Positions 19,801 through 21,843 of a stretch of DNA of 21,843 nucleotides are shown one piece after another; position 1 is the stretch's first letter; each line of letters opens with the position of its first letter. A model generated the notes under the pieces. That model did no database searches. It was not told the origin of the DNA and was given only the letters and a program-made list of their open reading frames with translations. A program made the translations under genes and the position numbers. Location: NCBI GenBank assembly GCA_001642005.1, contig LWCA01000621.1, forward strand, positions 1-21,843, read 5' to 3'. This DNA comes from Intoshia linei. Taxonomy: Eukaryota > Orthonectida > Rhopaluridae.

Positions 19801-21253
19801 CGAGATTAAAGAATAACAATCATATATATATACAATTAATATGTCCAAATTTATAAAACTTTAAAATATTTGTATTGTGTAAATAAGTAGTGCAAGGGAG
19901 AAAATTCGTTTTGAAATTGAAGTAAGAGCAAAAAACTAAGGGAAGGAATGATGAAATAGTTGTGTATAATTTTTTTTAATTTTGCGGTCCGCGAAATTTG
20001 TAAAATTTATTTTTTAGCCCTCACTCGCCATGTGTTTGGATCACCCTGAATTAGATCACAAAAAATATTCACGGAGTATAATAAAAATACCATTTTTTTA
20101 AAATTATAAAACTATTTAATTTTTTAAAAAAATGGCAAGGTGTGTTTTGACATGAAATGAACTTTTTTGAGGTTTCCCTATCAATTTTTTTTTAAAGCTA
20201 TTAAATCAGTAAATTGGATTAATAGGTTAGTTTTAATTTTTTTTAGGTTTTTTTTAATCACAATTCAATGCAATTCACCACCCTAAACCAAATAATCTAA
20301 CCTTGTCCAATGCATAAGAAAGTCGGGGTCCAACCAGTTTTTACCATTTTCTGCCAACCATTTTTTTAAATTGTTTAGTAATGAATCTCCATCTATTGTA
20401 GTATTGACAAAATTGCTTCCATGATGAGTAATTGCACTTATAACATATTGGGAATGTTCTTTATTCTATATTTATCAATTGTGTTAATAAAATTTTGCAT
20501 TTATATACCGATGTTATCATTATTTCCTTCAGAAATGGTTTGATGATAATATTATAAGAATTAAAATCGATACTTGAATAGGCCATAACAATCTAATTAA
20601 TACATTAAATATAATTTCACCGTTTAATATAAATGTTACATTTAATGTGTACAATGGGTCATATAATTTACACCTACTATTAATATATCGTATAATTTGC
20701 AACCTGTTCTTGTACTATGTATATTAGGATTTCACACCCATCAAAGAATTAAGGGTGATTAGTGTGGAAATAGTGTATTATCATGATGTATAAAATAATC
20801 TATAATGGGTGTTACAAAGATGCCGATTCGAGTTGCCGATTTTTTTTAAATTCTAGGGCTGTTTTCATTTAAAAAAAAAAATTTCTCGAACTCGTTAGAT
20901 TTTCAAAAAAAGGATAATTGGGCTTTTTGATATATATGTTAATATATAATAATAATATGTTAGTTTGGAAGGTTGAAATTTATCTTACTAACACCCGAAA
21001 AAAACTATAATAGAAATGTGGACTTTATAAAATTCTAAGACTAATAGCTATTAATATATAATTGATTGTATGATTATAGCTAATGATTATATAAGTAATG
21101 ATATTATTTTATTCAACCATTATCATTAAAATTAAAGAAAATTAAAATATAAGATTATGTGTACATAAATCAATTACCCCGTTCATCATATGACCAAATC
21201 GATAACGTATATGTTTGAGTGCATCGTTTTCTGTTTCAAATCTCTCCATAGCC
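1775..21253 (-). CDS. ADAMTS-like M12B metalloprotease with mucin-linked ShK tail (17-exon partial gene)
   Basis: Gene-level entry; the exons are listed separately. Joined on the minus strand, the exons are 21253-21178, 20592-20509, 20465-20302, 15016-14979, 14904-14799, 14759-14583, 14242-14104, 11087-10974, 9109-9058, 8120-7989, 7818-7609, 6429-6370, 6277-6170, 6113-6042, 3862-3761, 3606-3499 and 1891-1775. Intron phases match at every join and the frame stays open for about 619 codons. Domain order is M12B catalytic domain, disintegrin-like/cysteine-rich domain, PLAC/ShK-like domain, then Thr/Ser linkers alternating with ShK domains. Family knowledge: M12B proteins are secreted or membrane zinc endopeptidases, and ShK modules are small disulfide domains found in toxins and as tails of metalloproteases. 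Signal peptide and prodomain should lie beyond position 21253; the last phase-1 donor at 1775 implies at least one more exon further left. No TSP1 repeat is seen. Substrate is unknown. Confidence 0.85.
2060..2186 (+). repeat. Repeat S, copy 2
   Basis: Matches 781-908 throughout (GAGCTAGAAACAAATTTAT, GAGAACAATATTATGAAG, ATCACGTTTAAAATGTCG, AACGCCAATTTCTATT). The minus-strand open frame 2019-2231 is made of this repeat plus the GC-rich patch that follows, and is not a gene. Confidence 0.78.
2187..2245. other. GC-rich patch with an inverted 'CCCC...GGGG' core
   Basis: An island of much higher GC than its surroundings: ACCCCAGTTTGGGGCGCACC then GGCAGCGGGCACCC. A weaker relative lies at 2597-2640 (CTCAGTTTTTGGGGCAC then GGTGCCCT). 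Origin unknown; likely remnants of a repeat of different base composition. Confidence 0.45.
3150..3240 (-). repeat. Weak R-family fragment
   Basis: A short reverse-oriented match to the module core: an ACCCAACTTGGTC block followed by an A-rich tract (TTTTTTTAAAAATAAG), similar to 431-465. It is too short and diverged to be sure. Confidence 0.35.
3499..3606 (-). CDS. ShK (ShKT) domain exon 2
   Basis: This is a 108-bp exon, phase 1-1, with acceptor AG at 3608-3607 and donor GTATGG from 3498. It has the same length and the same cysteine spacing as the exon at 6170-6277 (C-x6-C-x5-C-x12-C-x3-C-x2-C). It reads CQDISDQCGSYRTYC and ends CKYTCRFC. Apart from the cysteines, the S-D pair, two tyrosines and a Met before the fourth Cys are kept, so the two ShK exons look like diverged duplicates. 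No lesion is visible. Confidence 0.95.
3761..3862 (-). CDS. Thr/Ser-rich linker exon before ShK 2
   Basis: This is a 102-bp exon encoding 33 residues, phase 1-1, with acceptor AG at 3864-3863 and donor GTAAAA from 3760. It starts KVSRTSTSHTTKTTDQ and ends HETSTVIS. It is rich in Thr, Ser, His and Lys and has no Cys. It precedes the second classical ShK exon with a 154-bp intron, repeating the linker-ShK order seen at 6429-6170. Confidence 0.82.
4431..5162 (+). pseudogene. Decayed Ty3/gypsy-like integrase fragment
   Basis: One frame stays open from 4431 to 5162 apart from a TGA at 4716-4718. The C-terminal half has the layout of a retrotransposon integrase core: a fGpP-type segment after the stop, 'TLFE', then a 'GKVERLKRTL' segment carrying the catalytic Glu, and 'NLSPLEILYG' at the end, a pattern common in Ty3/gypsy integrases. 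The Asp expected in the 'i.tD.G' motif is Tyr, and the region that should hold the first catalytic Asp is missing or too diverged to see. No LTRs, reverse transcriptase or gag were found. It lies within the intron between two linker exons, in the opposite orientation to the host gene. Inference: an old, inactive insertion. Confidence 0.75.
5163..5690 (+). other. Region after the integrase fossil
   Basis: An open frame of about 61 codons from 5167 to 5352 directly follows the integrase remnant in another frame, with Lys/Asn/Pro-rich content. It could be the frameshifted C-terminal tail of the same retroelement, but no motif supports that. From 5353 to 5690 I see only AT-rich intron sequence. 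Confidence 0.3.
5690..5943 (+). repeat. Repeat family R, copy c (5' part only)
   Basis: This starts CCGGGAATGCGTAGAT, then ATCAACTGGAATAAG, GTTTTGACCGTGAAGGCG, TTTTTTGTGTG and GGATACAACTGTATCACCTG. It stops where the first 130-bp module would begin. It lies 5' of the exon at 6042 in window coordinates, in the intron after that exon. Confidence 0.65.
6042..6113 (-). CDS. Thr-rich linker exon after ShK 1
   Basis: This is a 72-bp exon encoding 23 residues, phase 1-1, with acceptor AG at 6115-6114 and donor GTTAGA from 6041. It reads HQTTIQETPSSTYGN then THTSTSNT. The intron before it is only 56 bp (6114-6169), the shortest in the gene. The next recognisable exon is another linker 2.2 kb away, so two linkers are adjacent in the present model. 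Confidence 0.78.
6170..6277 (-). CDS. ShK (ShKT) domain exon 1
   Basis: This is a 108-bp exon encoding 35 residues plus split codons, phase 1-1, with acceptor AG at 6279-6278 and donor GTAATT from 6169. Cysteine spacing is C-x6-C-x5-C-x12-C-x3-C-x2-C, with CVDRSDKCHEYEKYC at the start and CPMKCGFC at the end. This is the canonical ShKT layout: an Asp after C1 and the closing C-x3-C-x2-C. The domain fills the exon exactly, which makes it a mobile module. ShK domains bind ion channels or other proteins in toxins, and in secreted proteases are thought to act in substrate or surface binding. The partner is unknown here. Confidence 0.95.
6370..6429 (-). CDS. Short Thr/Ser-rich linker exon
   Basis: This is a 60-bp exon encoding 19 residues, phase 1-1, with acceptor AG at 6431-6430 and donor GTAACA from 6369. 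It reads TMTSDHNSSSTTTTDNTDP. It joins the long linker to the first classical ShK domain. NSS is a possible N-glycosylation site. Because it is short and low in complexity, its support comes mainly from phase agreement and position directly before a clear ShK exon. Confidence 0.8.
6430..7608 (-). other. Protease intron (1.2 kb), nothing recognised
   Basis: AT-rich sequence between two linker exons. I found no repeat shared with the rest of the window, no cysteine-rich frame and no transposon protein. Confidence 0.7.
7609..7818 (-). CDS. Thr/Ser-rich mucin-like linker exon (longest)
   Basis: This is a 210-bp exon encoding 69 residues, phase 1-1, with acceptor CAG ending at 7819 and donor GTAATG from 7608. 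It begins ASSTTTPTLTTSKYY and is dominated by Thr, Ser, Pro, Asn and Tyr, with no Cys. Such composition predicts heavy O-glycosylation and an extended stalk. The junction codon gives Asn-Ala-Ser, a possible N-glycosylation site. The Met seen slightly upstream in the open frame is in the intron and is not a start. Confidence 0.85.
7989..8120 (-). CDS. PLAC/ShK-like six-cysteine domain exon
   Basis: This is a 132-bp exon encoding 43 residues, phase 1-1, with acceptor AG at 8122-8121 and donor GTAATG from 7988. Cysteine spacing is C-x6-C-x10-C-x8-CC-x2-C, with FICFTKDFSTRCCKAC near the end. The CC-x2-C ending is like the PLAC domain that closes many ADAMTS and papilin proteins. The overall C-x6-C start is like ShK. 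I call it PLAC/ShK-like without choosing. About 11 non-Cys residues follow (HEKGFYLSDNF) before the first Thr-rich linker. An open frame on the plus strand over the same bases is its antisense shadow. Confidence 0.88.
8121..9057 (-). other. Protease intron (0.9 kb), nothing recognised
   Basis: Lies between the WC exon and the PLAC/ShK-like exon. It contains only AT-rich DNA. No missing exon is needed because the phase-1 ends join directly (codon Tyr across the junction). Confidence 0.7.
9058..9109 (-). CDS. 52-bp exon completing the cysteine-rich domain (WCIHAEC)
   Basis: This small exon has 17 codons plus one base, phase 0 in and phase 1 out, with acceptor AG at 9111-9110 and donor GTAATG from 9057. 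It reads WCIHAECVEINEKYRPK. Joined to the previous exon it makes CGDNKWCIHAEC, an exact match to the ADAMTS pattern 'CG..kWC..g.C'. It was found by searching for this expected continuation, and the phase agrees on both sides. From this exon onward every intron is phase 1. Confidence 0.88.
9606..9738 (+). repeat. Repeat T, copy 1
   Basis: A roughly 130-bp unit starting TTGACAGTTATGTACTACGT, with TCTCTGCCGAGGG and ending ATTATCAATCTTTTAAAAG. It matches 17869-18000 in the same orientation. It contains the near-palindrome GTACTACGTAC. Confidence 0.75.
9798..10230 (+). repeat. Repeat family R, copy b (most complete)
   Basis: This copy runs from TGACCGTGAAGTC to the GCGTAGCATATTATATAAG end. Modules beginning TTTTTTAAATTCT-like start near 9882, 10010 and 10142, so the copy has an internal period of about 130 bases. 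Each of the first two modules carries an A-rich tract followed by ATTTGTGGTTTTGGCCC or AATTGGGGTTTGACC and then AAGAT. It lies in the intron between the exons at 10974 and 9109. No coding capacity is evident. Confidence 0.8.
10974..11087 (-). CDS. Disintegrin-like/cysteine-rich exon (ADAMTS type), second half
   Basis: This is a 114-bp exon encoding 38 residues, phase 0 at both ends, with acceptor AG at 11089-11088 and donor GTTAGC from 10973. It reads FDHVSDNCYAPFC, then ENNCKSLPYGS, and ends EGTHCGDNK. ADAMTS proteins have 'C...wC......C......a..GT.CG..kWC..g.C' here. The first three cysteines, GT-x-CG and the Lys are all seen, and the WC half is in the next exon. It lies about 3 kb from the previous exon because the intron contains repeat copies and an ATCAGT-bordered element. 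Confidence 0.92.
11128..11345 (-). repeat. R-related repeat, divergent subfamily, second copy
   Basis: Read on the minus strand it carries AAAGGGCAAATTGAGTTTTT, GACCGTGAAGGACTC, AACACGTCCTGGTAAAAGCT and a terminal TCAATTTTTTAAATAAACGG followed by ACACACAG. The last block matches 1365-1395. It begins about 40 bases upstream of the exon at 10974-11087. Confidence 0.55.
11500..11950 (+). repeat. Repeat family R, copy d (with 5' extension)
   Basis: This copy begins CGGGAATGCGTA followed by AACTGGAATAAG and TTTTTTGACCATAAAGAC, then continues with the R modules in diverged form (TTTTTGTGTGTGTTAACTAG, AGGTCAATTTGGGTTTTGCC). The 5' extension is shared with 5690-5943, which shows that R is longer than the other copies suggest. 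Confidence 0.65.
12236..12670 (+). repeat. Repeat family R, copy e
   Basis: This is aligned along its full length with 9798-10230, lacking the first roughly 50 bases. It has the same modules: GTGTGTGTTAACAGGATACA, TTTTTTTAAATTCTAGGGCT, TTTGCCCTGAAGAT, GACAATTGGGGTTTTTGACC, GGGTAGTTATTTAAATAAA and a CA run. It ends with an AT-rich TATATAAGTAAG sequence. Confidence 0.78.
13119..13241 (+). repeat. Internal duplicate V1 of the ATCAGT element
   Basis: This block shares the start ATATTGGTGGTAGAATCTTT, the centre TTTTGGCTGAGCAAAATATA and the end ATATCTCTTAAT with 13446-13579. Translated in the matching frame it keeps LAEQNIL and DNVEN but has a stop and indels. It is the more decayed of the pair. 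Confidence 0.7.
13446..13579 (+). repeat. Internal duplicate V2, with a 46-codon open frame
   Basis: V2 lies within an open frame of 46 codons (13440-13577, stop at 13578-13580). It reads GGRIFPKKRKYILAEQNIL, then VDNVEN and LPGISLNFE. The same words recur in V1, so the block was once coding or derives from coding DNA. I do not recognise the family. Further shared sequence (ATTGAAAAATAATTTTxATCT) follows V1 at about 13300 and V2 at about 13850, so the duplication unit is longer and V2 has about 200 extra bases. Confidence 0.6.
14104..14242 (-). CDS. Disintegrin-like domain exon (ADAMTS type), first half
   Basis: This is a 139-bp exon encoding 46 whole residues, phase 2 in and phase 0 out, with acceptor AG at 14244-14243 and donor GTAAAA from 14103. 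It reads FPRVCLFNTVC, then an acidic stretch, MPGEMFDLDRQCQIYFG, and SSKCS. The signature 'CL.n.p......lPG..yD.d.QC...FG....C' is typical of the disintegrin-like region of ADAMTS proteins. Four cysteines are present. A nearer GT (14110-ish side, after GEGS) would drop the last conserved Cys and break the phase, so the distal donor is preferred. The open frame continues both sides into intron, where an apparent Met is spurious. Confidence 0.93.
14583..14759 (-). CDS. M12B catalytic exon: third zinc His, Met-turn and FSxCS
   Basis: This is a 177-bp exon encoding 58 whole residues, phase 2 at both ends, with acceptor AG at 14761-14760 and donor GTAAAT from 14582. It begins LGSEHDG, which completes HExxHxLGxxHD and gives the third zinc ligand and the Asp that marks reprolysins. 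A CDPNENYIMRPGGG stretch follows, where IM is the Met-turn. The exon then reads IFSSCSVIAMKN, the 'FS.CS...i' helix that closes the M12B domain. No key residue is missing, so the protease is predicted to be active. A GT inside the exon after the Gly run was considered as a donor and discarded because it would delete FSSCS. Confidence 0.95.
14799..14904 (-). CDS. M12B catalytic exon carrying the zinc-binding HELGH
   Basis: This is a 106-bp exon, phase 1 in and phase 2 out, with acceptor AG at 14906-14905 and donor GTAAAT from 14798. It reads YAPLAGICISGSS, then VSTIEDRGYRSWN, and ends TAAHELGH. The pattern 'G.A.laGiC ... sv...D.g......aHElGH' is diagnostic of reprolysins. His-Glu-Leu-Gly-His supplies two zinc ligands and the catalytic glutamate. 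The codon after the second His is split by the intron and becomes Asn, so the motif continues in the next exon. All catalytic residues are intact. Confidence 0.95.
14979..15016 (-). CDS. 38-bp microexon bridging two catalytic exons
   Basis: The flanking exons demand a piece that starts in phase 2 and ends in phase 1. This 38-bp stretch does that: acceptor AG at 15018-15017, donor GTAGGA from 14978, and 12 whole codons reading ILYNLPFLGFIK. The joined protein then runs from HWT through FLGFIK into YAPLAGIC, which is what M12B domains look like in the short loop before the 'G.A...giC' strand. It was found by looking for a phase-compatible exon. Without transcript data it remains a good candidate and is not proven. 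Confidence 0.55.
15410..16331 (+). mobile_element. Mutator-like (MULE) element remnant, copy A
   Basis: This is a roughly 0.92-kb segment nearly identical to 18197-19101. It is flanked by a 9-bp direct repeat, attattatt, at 15401-15409 and 16332-16340. Both copies start GGCAGTCGATTTATTAG and end near ATTTTATCGT. A subterminal inverted match links the start with CAGTCAAATAA-type sequence near the right end, but the terminal repeats are degenerate. It contains the C-terminal SWIM fragment listed separately. Nine-base target duplications plus a SWIM finger are hallmarks of Mutator-like transposons. It lacks the transposase catalytic core, so it is non-autonomous. It sits in the 5.3-kb protease intron. 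Confidence 0.8.
15853..16134 (+). pseudogene. SWIM zinc-finger fragment of a MULE transposase (copy A)
   Basis: This is a 93-codon open frame with GYVNNQEWKLSTCTC, then FKCKHLILVAMHLNLF. The pattern C-x-C-x(n)-C-x-H is the SWIM zinc finger found at the C-terminus of Mutator-like transposases. Here CTC and CKH are intact. After a run of A near 16091, the better family match is in the next frame, where a RVRPKGPTRAL motif (basic 'R.RPK' tail of MULE proteins) is read, so this copy is frameshifted just before its end. The upstream DDE catalytic domain is absent from the element. Confidence 0.75.
16341..17868 (-). other. Intron sequence between the MULE copy A and repeat T
   Basis: About 1.5 kb without a recognised gene. 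A short GTTCCCAACC-type sequence at about 17190 resembles ends of old DNA transposons, and a 17-bp perfect palindrome lies at 17266-17282. A minus-strand frame of about 40 codons around 16870-16995 is open but matches nothing I know. Confidence 0.5.
17869..18000 (+). repeat. Repeat T, copy 2
   Basis: Matches 9606-9738 (TTGACTGTTATGTACTACGT, GCTCTGCCGAGGGCACA, CTATAATCAATCTTTTATC). It is about 40 bases from repeat S copy 3, so T and S may be parts of one larger element here, although other copies occur apart. Confidence 0.75.
18041..18170 (+). repeat. Repeat S, copy 3
   Basis: Matches 781-908 (GAGTTAAAAACAAATTTAAA, GGTACCACGTTTAAAAACTC, AAACGCCAATTTTAG, AAAGTTCAGTTTTAATTTCT). It lies between repeat T copy 2 (17869-18000) and the target site of the MULE copy B at 18187. 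Confidence 0.8.
18197..19101 (+). mobile_element. Mutator-like (MULE) element remnant, copy B
   Basis: This is the second copy of the element at 15410-16331, about 2.8 kb downstream in the same orientation and the same intron. It is flanked by a 10-bp direct repeat, atatttaaaa, at 18187-18196 and 19102-19111 (9 bp if the last element base is counted differently). Distinct target duplications at the two copies show two independent insertions, and not a tandem duplication of one locus. It inserted immediately next to repeat S (18041-18170). It carries small indels relative to copy A, including loss of bases within the SWIM finger. Confidence 0.82.
18676..18927 (+). pseudogene. SWIM zinc-finger fragment of a MULE transposase (copy B)
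   Basis: This is an 83-codon open frame matching copy A over GYVNNQEWKLSTC and FKCKHLILVAMHLNLF. A deletion around 18751 turns the CTC half of the SWIM motif into CMS, so the zinc site is broken. A shorter A-run shifts the tail into a third frame. Both copies therefore carry different lesions and neither can make an intact C-terminus. Confidence 0.72.
19482..19856 (+). pseudogene. Truncated CHD6-9/kismet-type chromatin helicase fragment
   Basis: The open frame from 19482 (after a TAA at 19479-19481) to the TAA ending at 19856 encodes about 124 residues. It reads TIIEVELTNNQKKYYRAIL, NFSFLT, then NTMMELRKCCIHPFLIKG, then SCGKLVLIDKLLPRLK. These blocks, in this order, are the SNF2 helicase segment between the two RecA lobes in the CHD6/7/8/9 subfamily. 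A possible acceptor (tactactcag) ends at 19492. After RLKNNNH (to about 19823) the expected 'vLIFSQ' motif is missing and an AT repeat leads to a stop, with no GT donor at the break. It is either a captured gene fragment or an exon of an antisense gene that has been cut short. It lies antisense within the protease intron. Coding sequence is otherwise clean, suggesting recent origin. Confidence 0.85.
19857..20301 (-). other. Intron sequence between the CHD fragment and the 20302 exon
   Basis: Contains TTTGCGGTCCGCGAAATTTG and CTCGCCATGTGTTTGGATCA at 19980-20045, which look like the end of an old transposon. Otherwise AT-rich. A possible relative of the first block (TTTCGCAAACCGCAAAACC) is at 16443-16461. 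Confidence 0.4.
20302..20465 (-). CDS. M12B catalytic domain exon with the 'L..L..W' helix
   Basis: This is a 164-bp exon encoding 54 residues plus two bases, phase 0 in and phase 2 out. The acceptor AG is at 20467-20466 and the donor is GTTAGA from 20301. It reads NKEHSQYVISAITHHG, then a Thr/Asp loop, then SLLNNLKKWLAENG, and ends LDPDFLMHWT. M12B families have the pattern 'L..f..W......D...lLT' just before the catalytic core, and the same layout is visible here with DFLMHWT at the end. A longer reading to a second GT at 20288 is possible but would leave phase 0, which does not fit the next exon. Confidence 0.75.
20509..20592 (-). CDS. M12B catalytic domain exon
   Basis: This is an 84-bp exon encoding 28 residues, phase 0 at both ends. 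The acceptor AG is at 20594-20593 and the donor is GTATAT from 20508. The peptide starts IVMAYSSIDFNSY, then has an Ile-rich strand, and ends LKEIMITS. In M12B proteases this position holds the helix-strand pair in which 'N..Y..l....I.I..v.i' is typical, and the hydrophobic spacing here fits. One other frame hits a stop before the donor and another hits a stop inside, so only this frame can be coding. Confidence 0.6.
20838..21100 (+). repeat. Repeat family R, copy f (internally deleted)
   Basis: This begins TTTTTTTAAATTCTAGGGCT, jumps directly into TCTCGAACTCGTTAGATTTT (module 2), then AGTTTGGAAGGTTGAAATTT and GACTTTATAAAATTCTAAGA (module 3). One module of about 130 bases is missing, as expected from unequal recombination between modules. 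The CA run is lost. It is in the intron between the exons at 21178 and 20592. Confidence 0.72.
21178..21253 (-). CDS. M12B catalytic domain, N-terminal exon (first visible)
   Basis: This is a 76-bp exon encoding 25 residues, phase 2 in and phase 0 out. The acceptor AG is at 21255-21254 and the donor is GTAATT from 21177. It encodes AMERFETENDALK followed by HIRYRFGHMMNG. This resembles the first helix of the M12B fold, in which the chain runs through a His/Arg-rich helix into a hydrophobic segment that leads to strand 2. The family match alone is weak. The phase-0 end joins the next exon exactly, which supports it. The acceptor has no pyrimidine tract, so the start is less certain than the end. 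Upstream coding (prodomain, signal peptide) was not found between here and 21843. Confidence 0.55.
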
Positions 21254-21843
21254 CTTACAAATATATACAATTAAACGTGAATTTAGGAAGAAAGAAATCT
21301 CAAATTTATAAAATCAATATTTATAGAAAGAAAAATATAATTTCTTTATATTTCTGTTTTTATTTTAAAATTTTATTCATGTATTGTATACTACATTTAT
21401 TATTGAAGAAAAACAGAATATATAATAATTATTATATATATATAATTATAATGGTAATAATGTAATAATAATAATTAATTTTTGGTTGAAAATACATATT
21501 TCAGCAAAATAAATTGATAAGATTTGAAAGGAATTGATTATCAGATGCCTAGAAAAATCAATGATCTCATTGGTGTTAGAGGTTGGTCAACAAAATGTTA
21601 ATGCTTTATAGATTAACATAAATAATATAAAAAAACTATATATATTAATACTACTTTATGCACTAGACACGTATATAACTAATACTTGTTTGATAAAATT
21701 TATGATACATTTCGTCCATTAATTGTTTAATAAGATGTCATTAATATACTAATTATTATAATTTTGAGGCCATAATTTATATAAATAAACAAAAATTAAA
21801 AATATAATAAAATAATTGAGGGCTGACCAAATGATTTAAAATT
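21254..21843. other. Right edge, nothing supported
   Basis: The upstream protease exon (ending in phase 2) should lie here or beyond the edge. The only candidate is a minus-strand frame of about 40 codons near 21480-21600 (with NTNEIIDFSRHL), which matches nothing I recognise. The plus-strand open frame 21190-21465 overlaps the protease exon in antisense and is low-complexity. Confidence 0.5.

Noticed and set aside
21190-21465. Plus-strand open frame of 91 codons
   Set aside because: Antisense to the 21178-21253 exon and then low-complexity Ile/Tyr/Lys sequence without motif.
21480-21600. Minus-strand open frame as the next upstream protease exon
   Set aside because: No prodomain or catalytic similarity, and no convincing phase-2 donor.

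Overview
The window is extremely AT-rich (roughly three quarters or more A+T by eye), gene-poor metazoan nuclear DNA. There are no operons or bacterial features. The genic signal is short exons separated by GT...AG introns, plus scattered remains of DNA transposons and one retroelement. The lineage cannot be fixed from sequence alone. An invertebrate with a very low-GC genome fits best; such genomes occur in some insects, nematodes and rotifers.

The main finding is one multi-exon gene on the minus strand that crosses almost the whole window (about 21253 down to 1775). None of the long open reading frames is this gene as such. It appears when short minus-strand exons are joined by matching intron phases. 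I can chain 17 exons (1859 coding bases, about 619 codons) with no stop, no frameshift and GT/AG at every junction. In protein order they give: a reprolysin-type (M12B) zinc metalloprotease domain with the split motif HExxHxxGxxHD and a Met-turn; an ADAMTS-type disintegrin-like/cysteine-rich domain with ten cysteines; a PLAC/ShK-like six-cysteine exon; then a tail alternating Thr/Ser-rich mucin-like linkers with ShK (ShKT) six-cysteine domains. No thrombospondin type 1 repeat is seen. All eight tail exons are symmetric phase 1-1. The 5' end (signal peptide, prodomain) lies beyond the right edge, and the 3' end probably continues past the left edge.

Everything else lies in the introns. The 5.3-kb intron 15017-20301 holds two copies of a roughly 0.9-kb Mutator-like element (15410-16331 and 18197-19101), each with 9-10-bp target duplications and a decayed SWIM zinc-finger fragment. 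It also holds a truncated plus-strand piece of a CHD6-9/kismet-type chromatin helicase (about 19482-19856). The 3-kb intron 11088-14103 holds a roughly 1.06-kb element bounded by inverted arrays of ATCAGT. The 2.2-kb intron 3863-6041 holds a broken Ty3/gypsy-like integrase fossil. A dispersed family with an internal period near 130 bp (called R here) occurs at least six times, and two other short repeat families (S and T) occur three and two times.

If the model is right, the gene encodes a secreted or cell-surface protease whose catalytic and cysteine-rich head is carried by a stalk of O-glycosylated linkers and ShK modules. No promoter, poly(A) site, tRNA, rRNA or CRISPR array was found.
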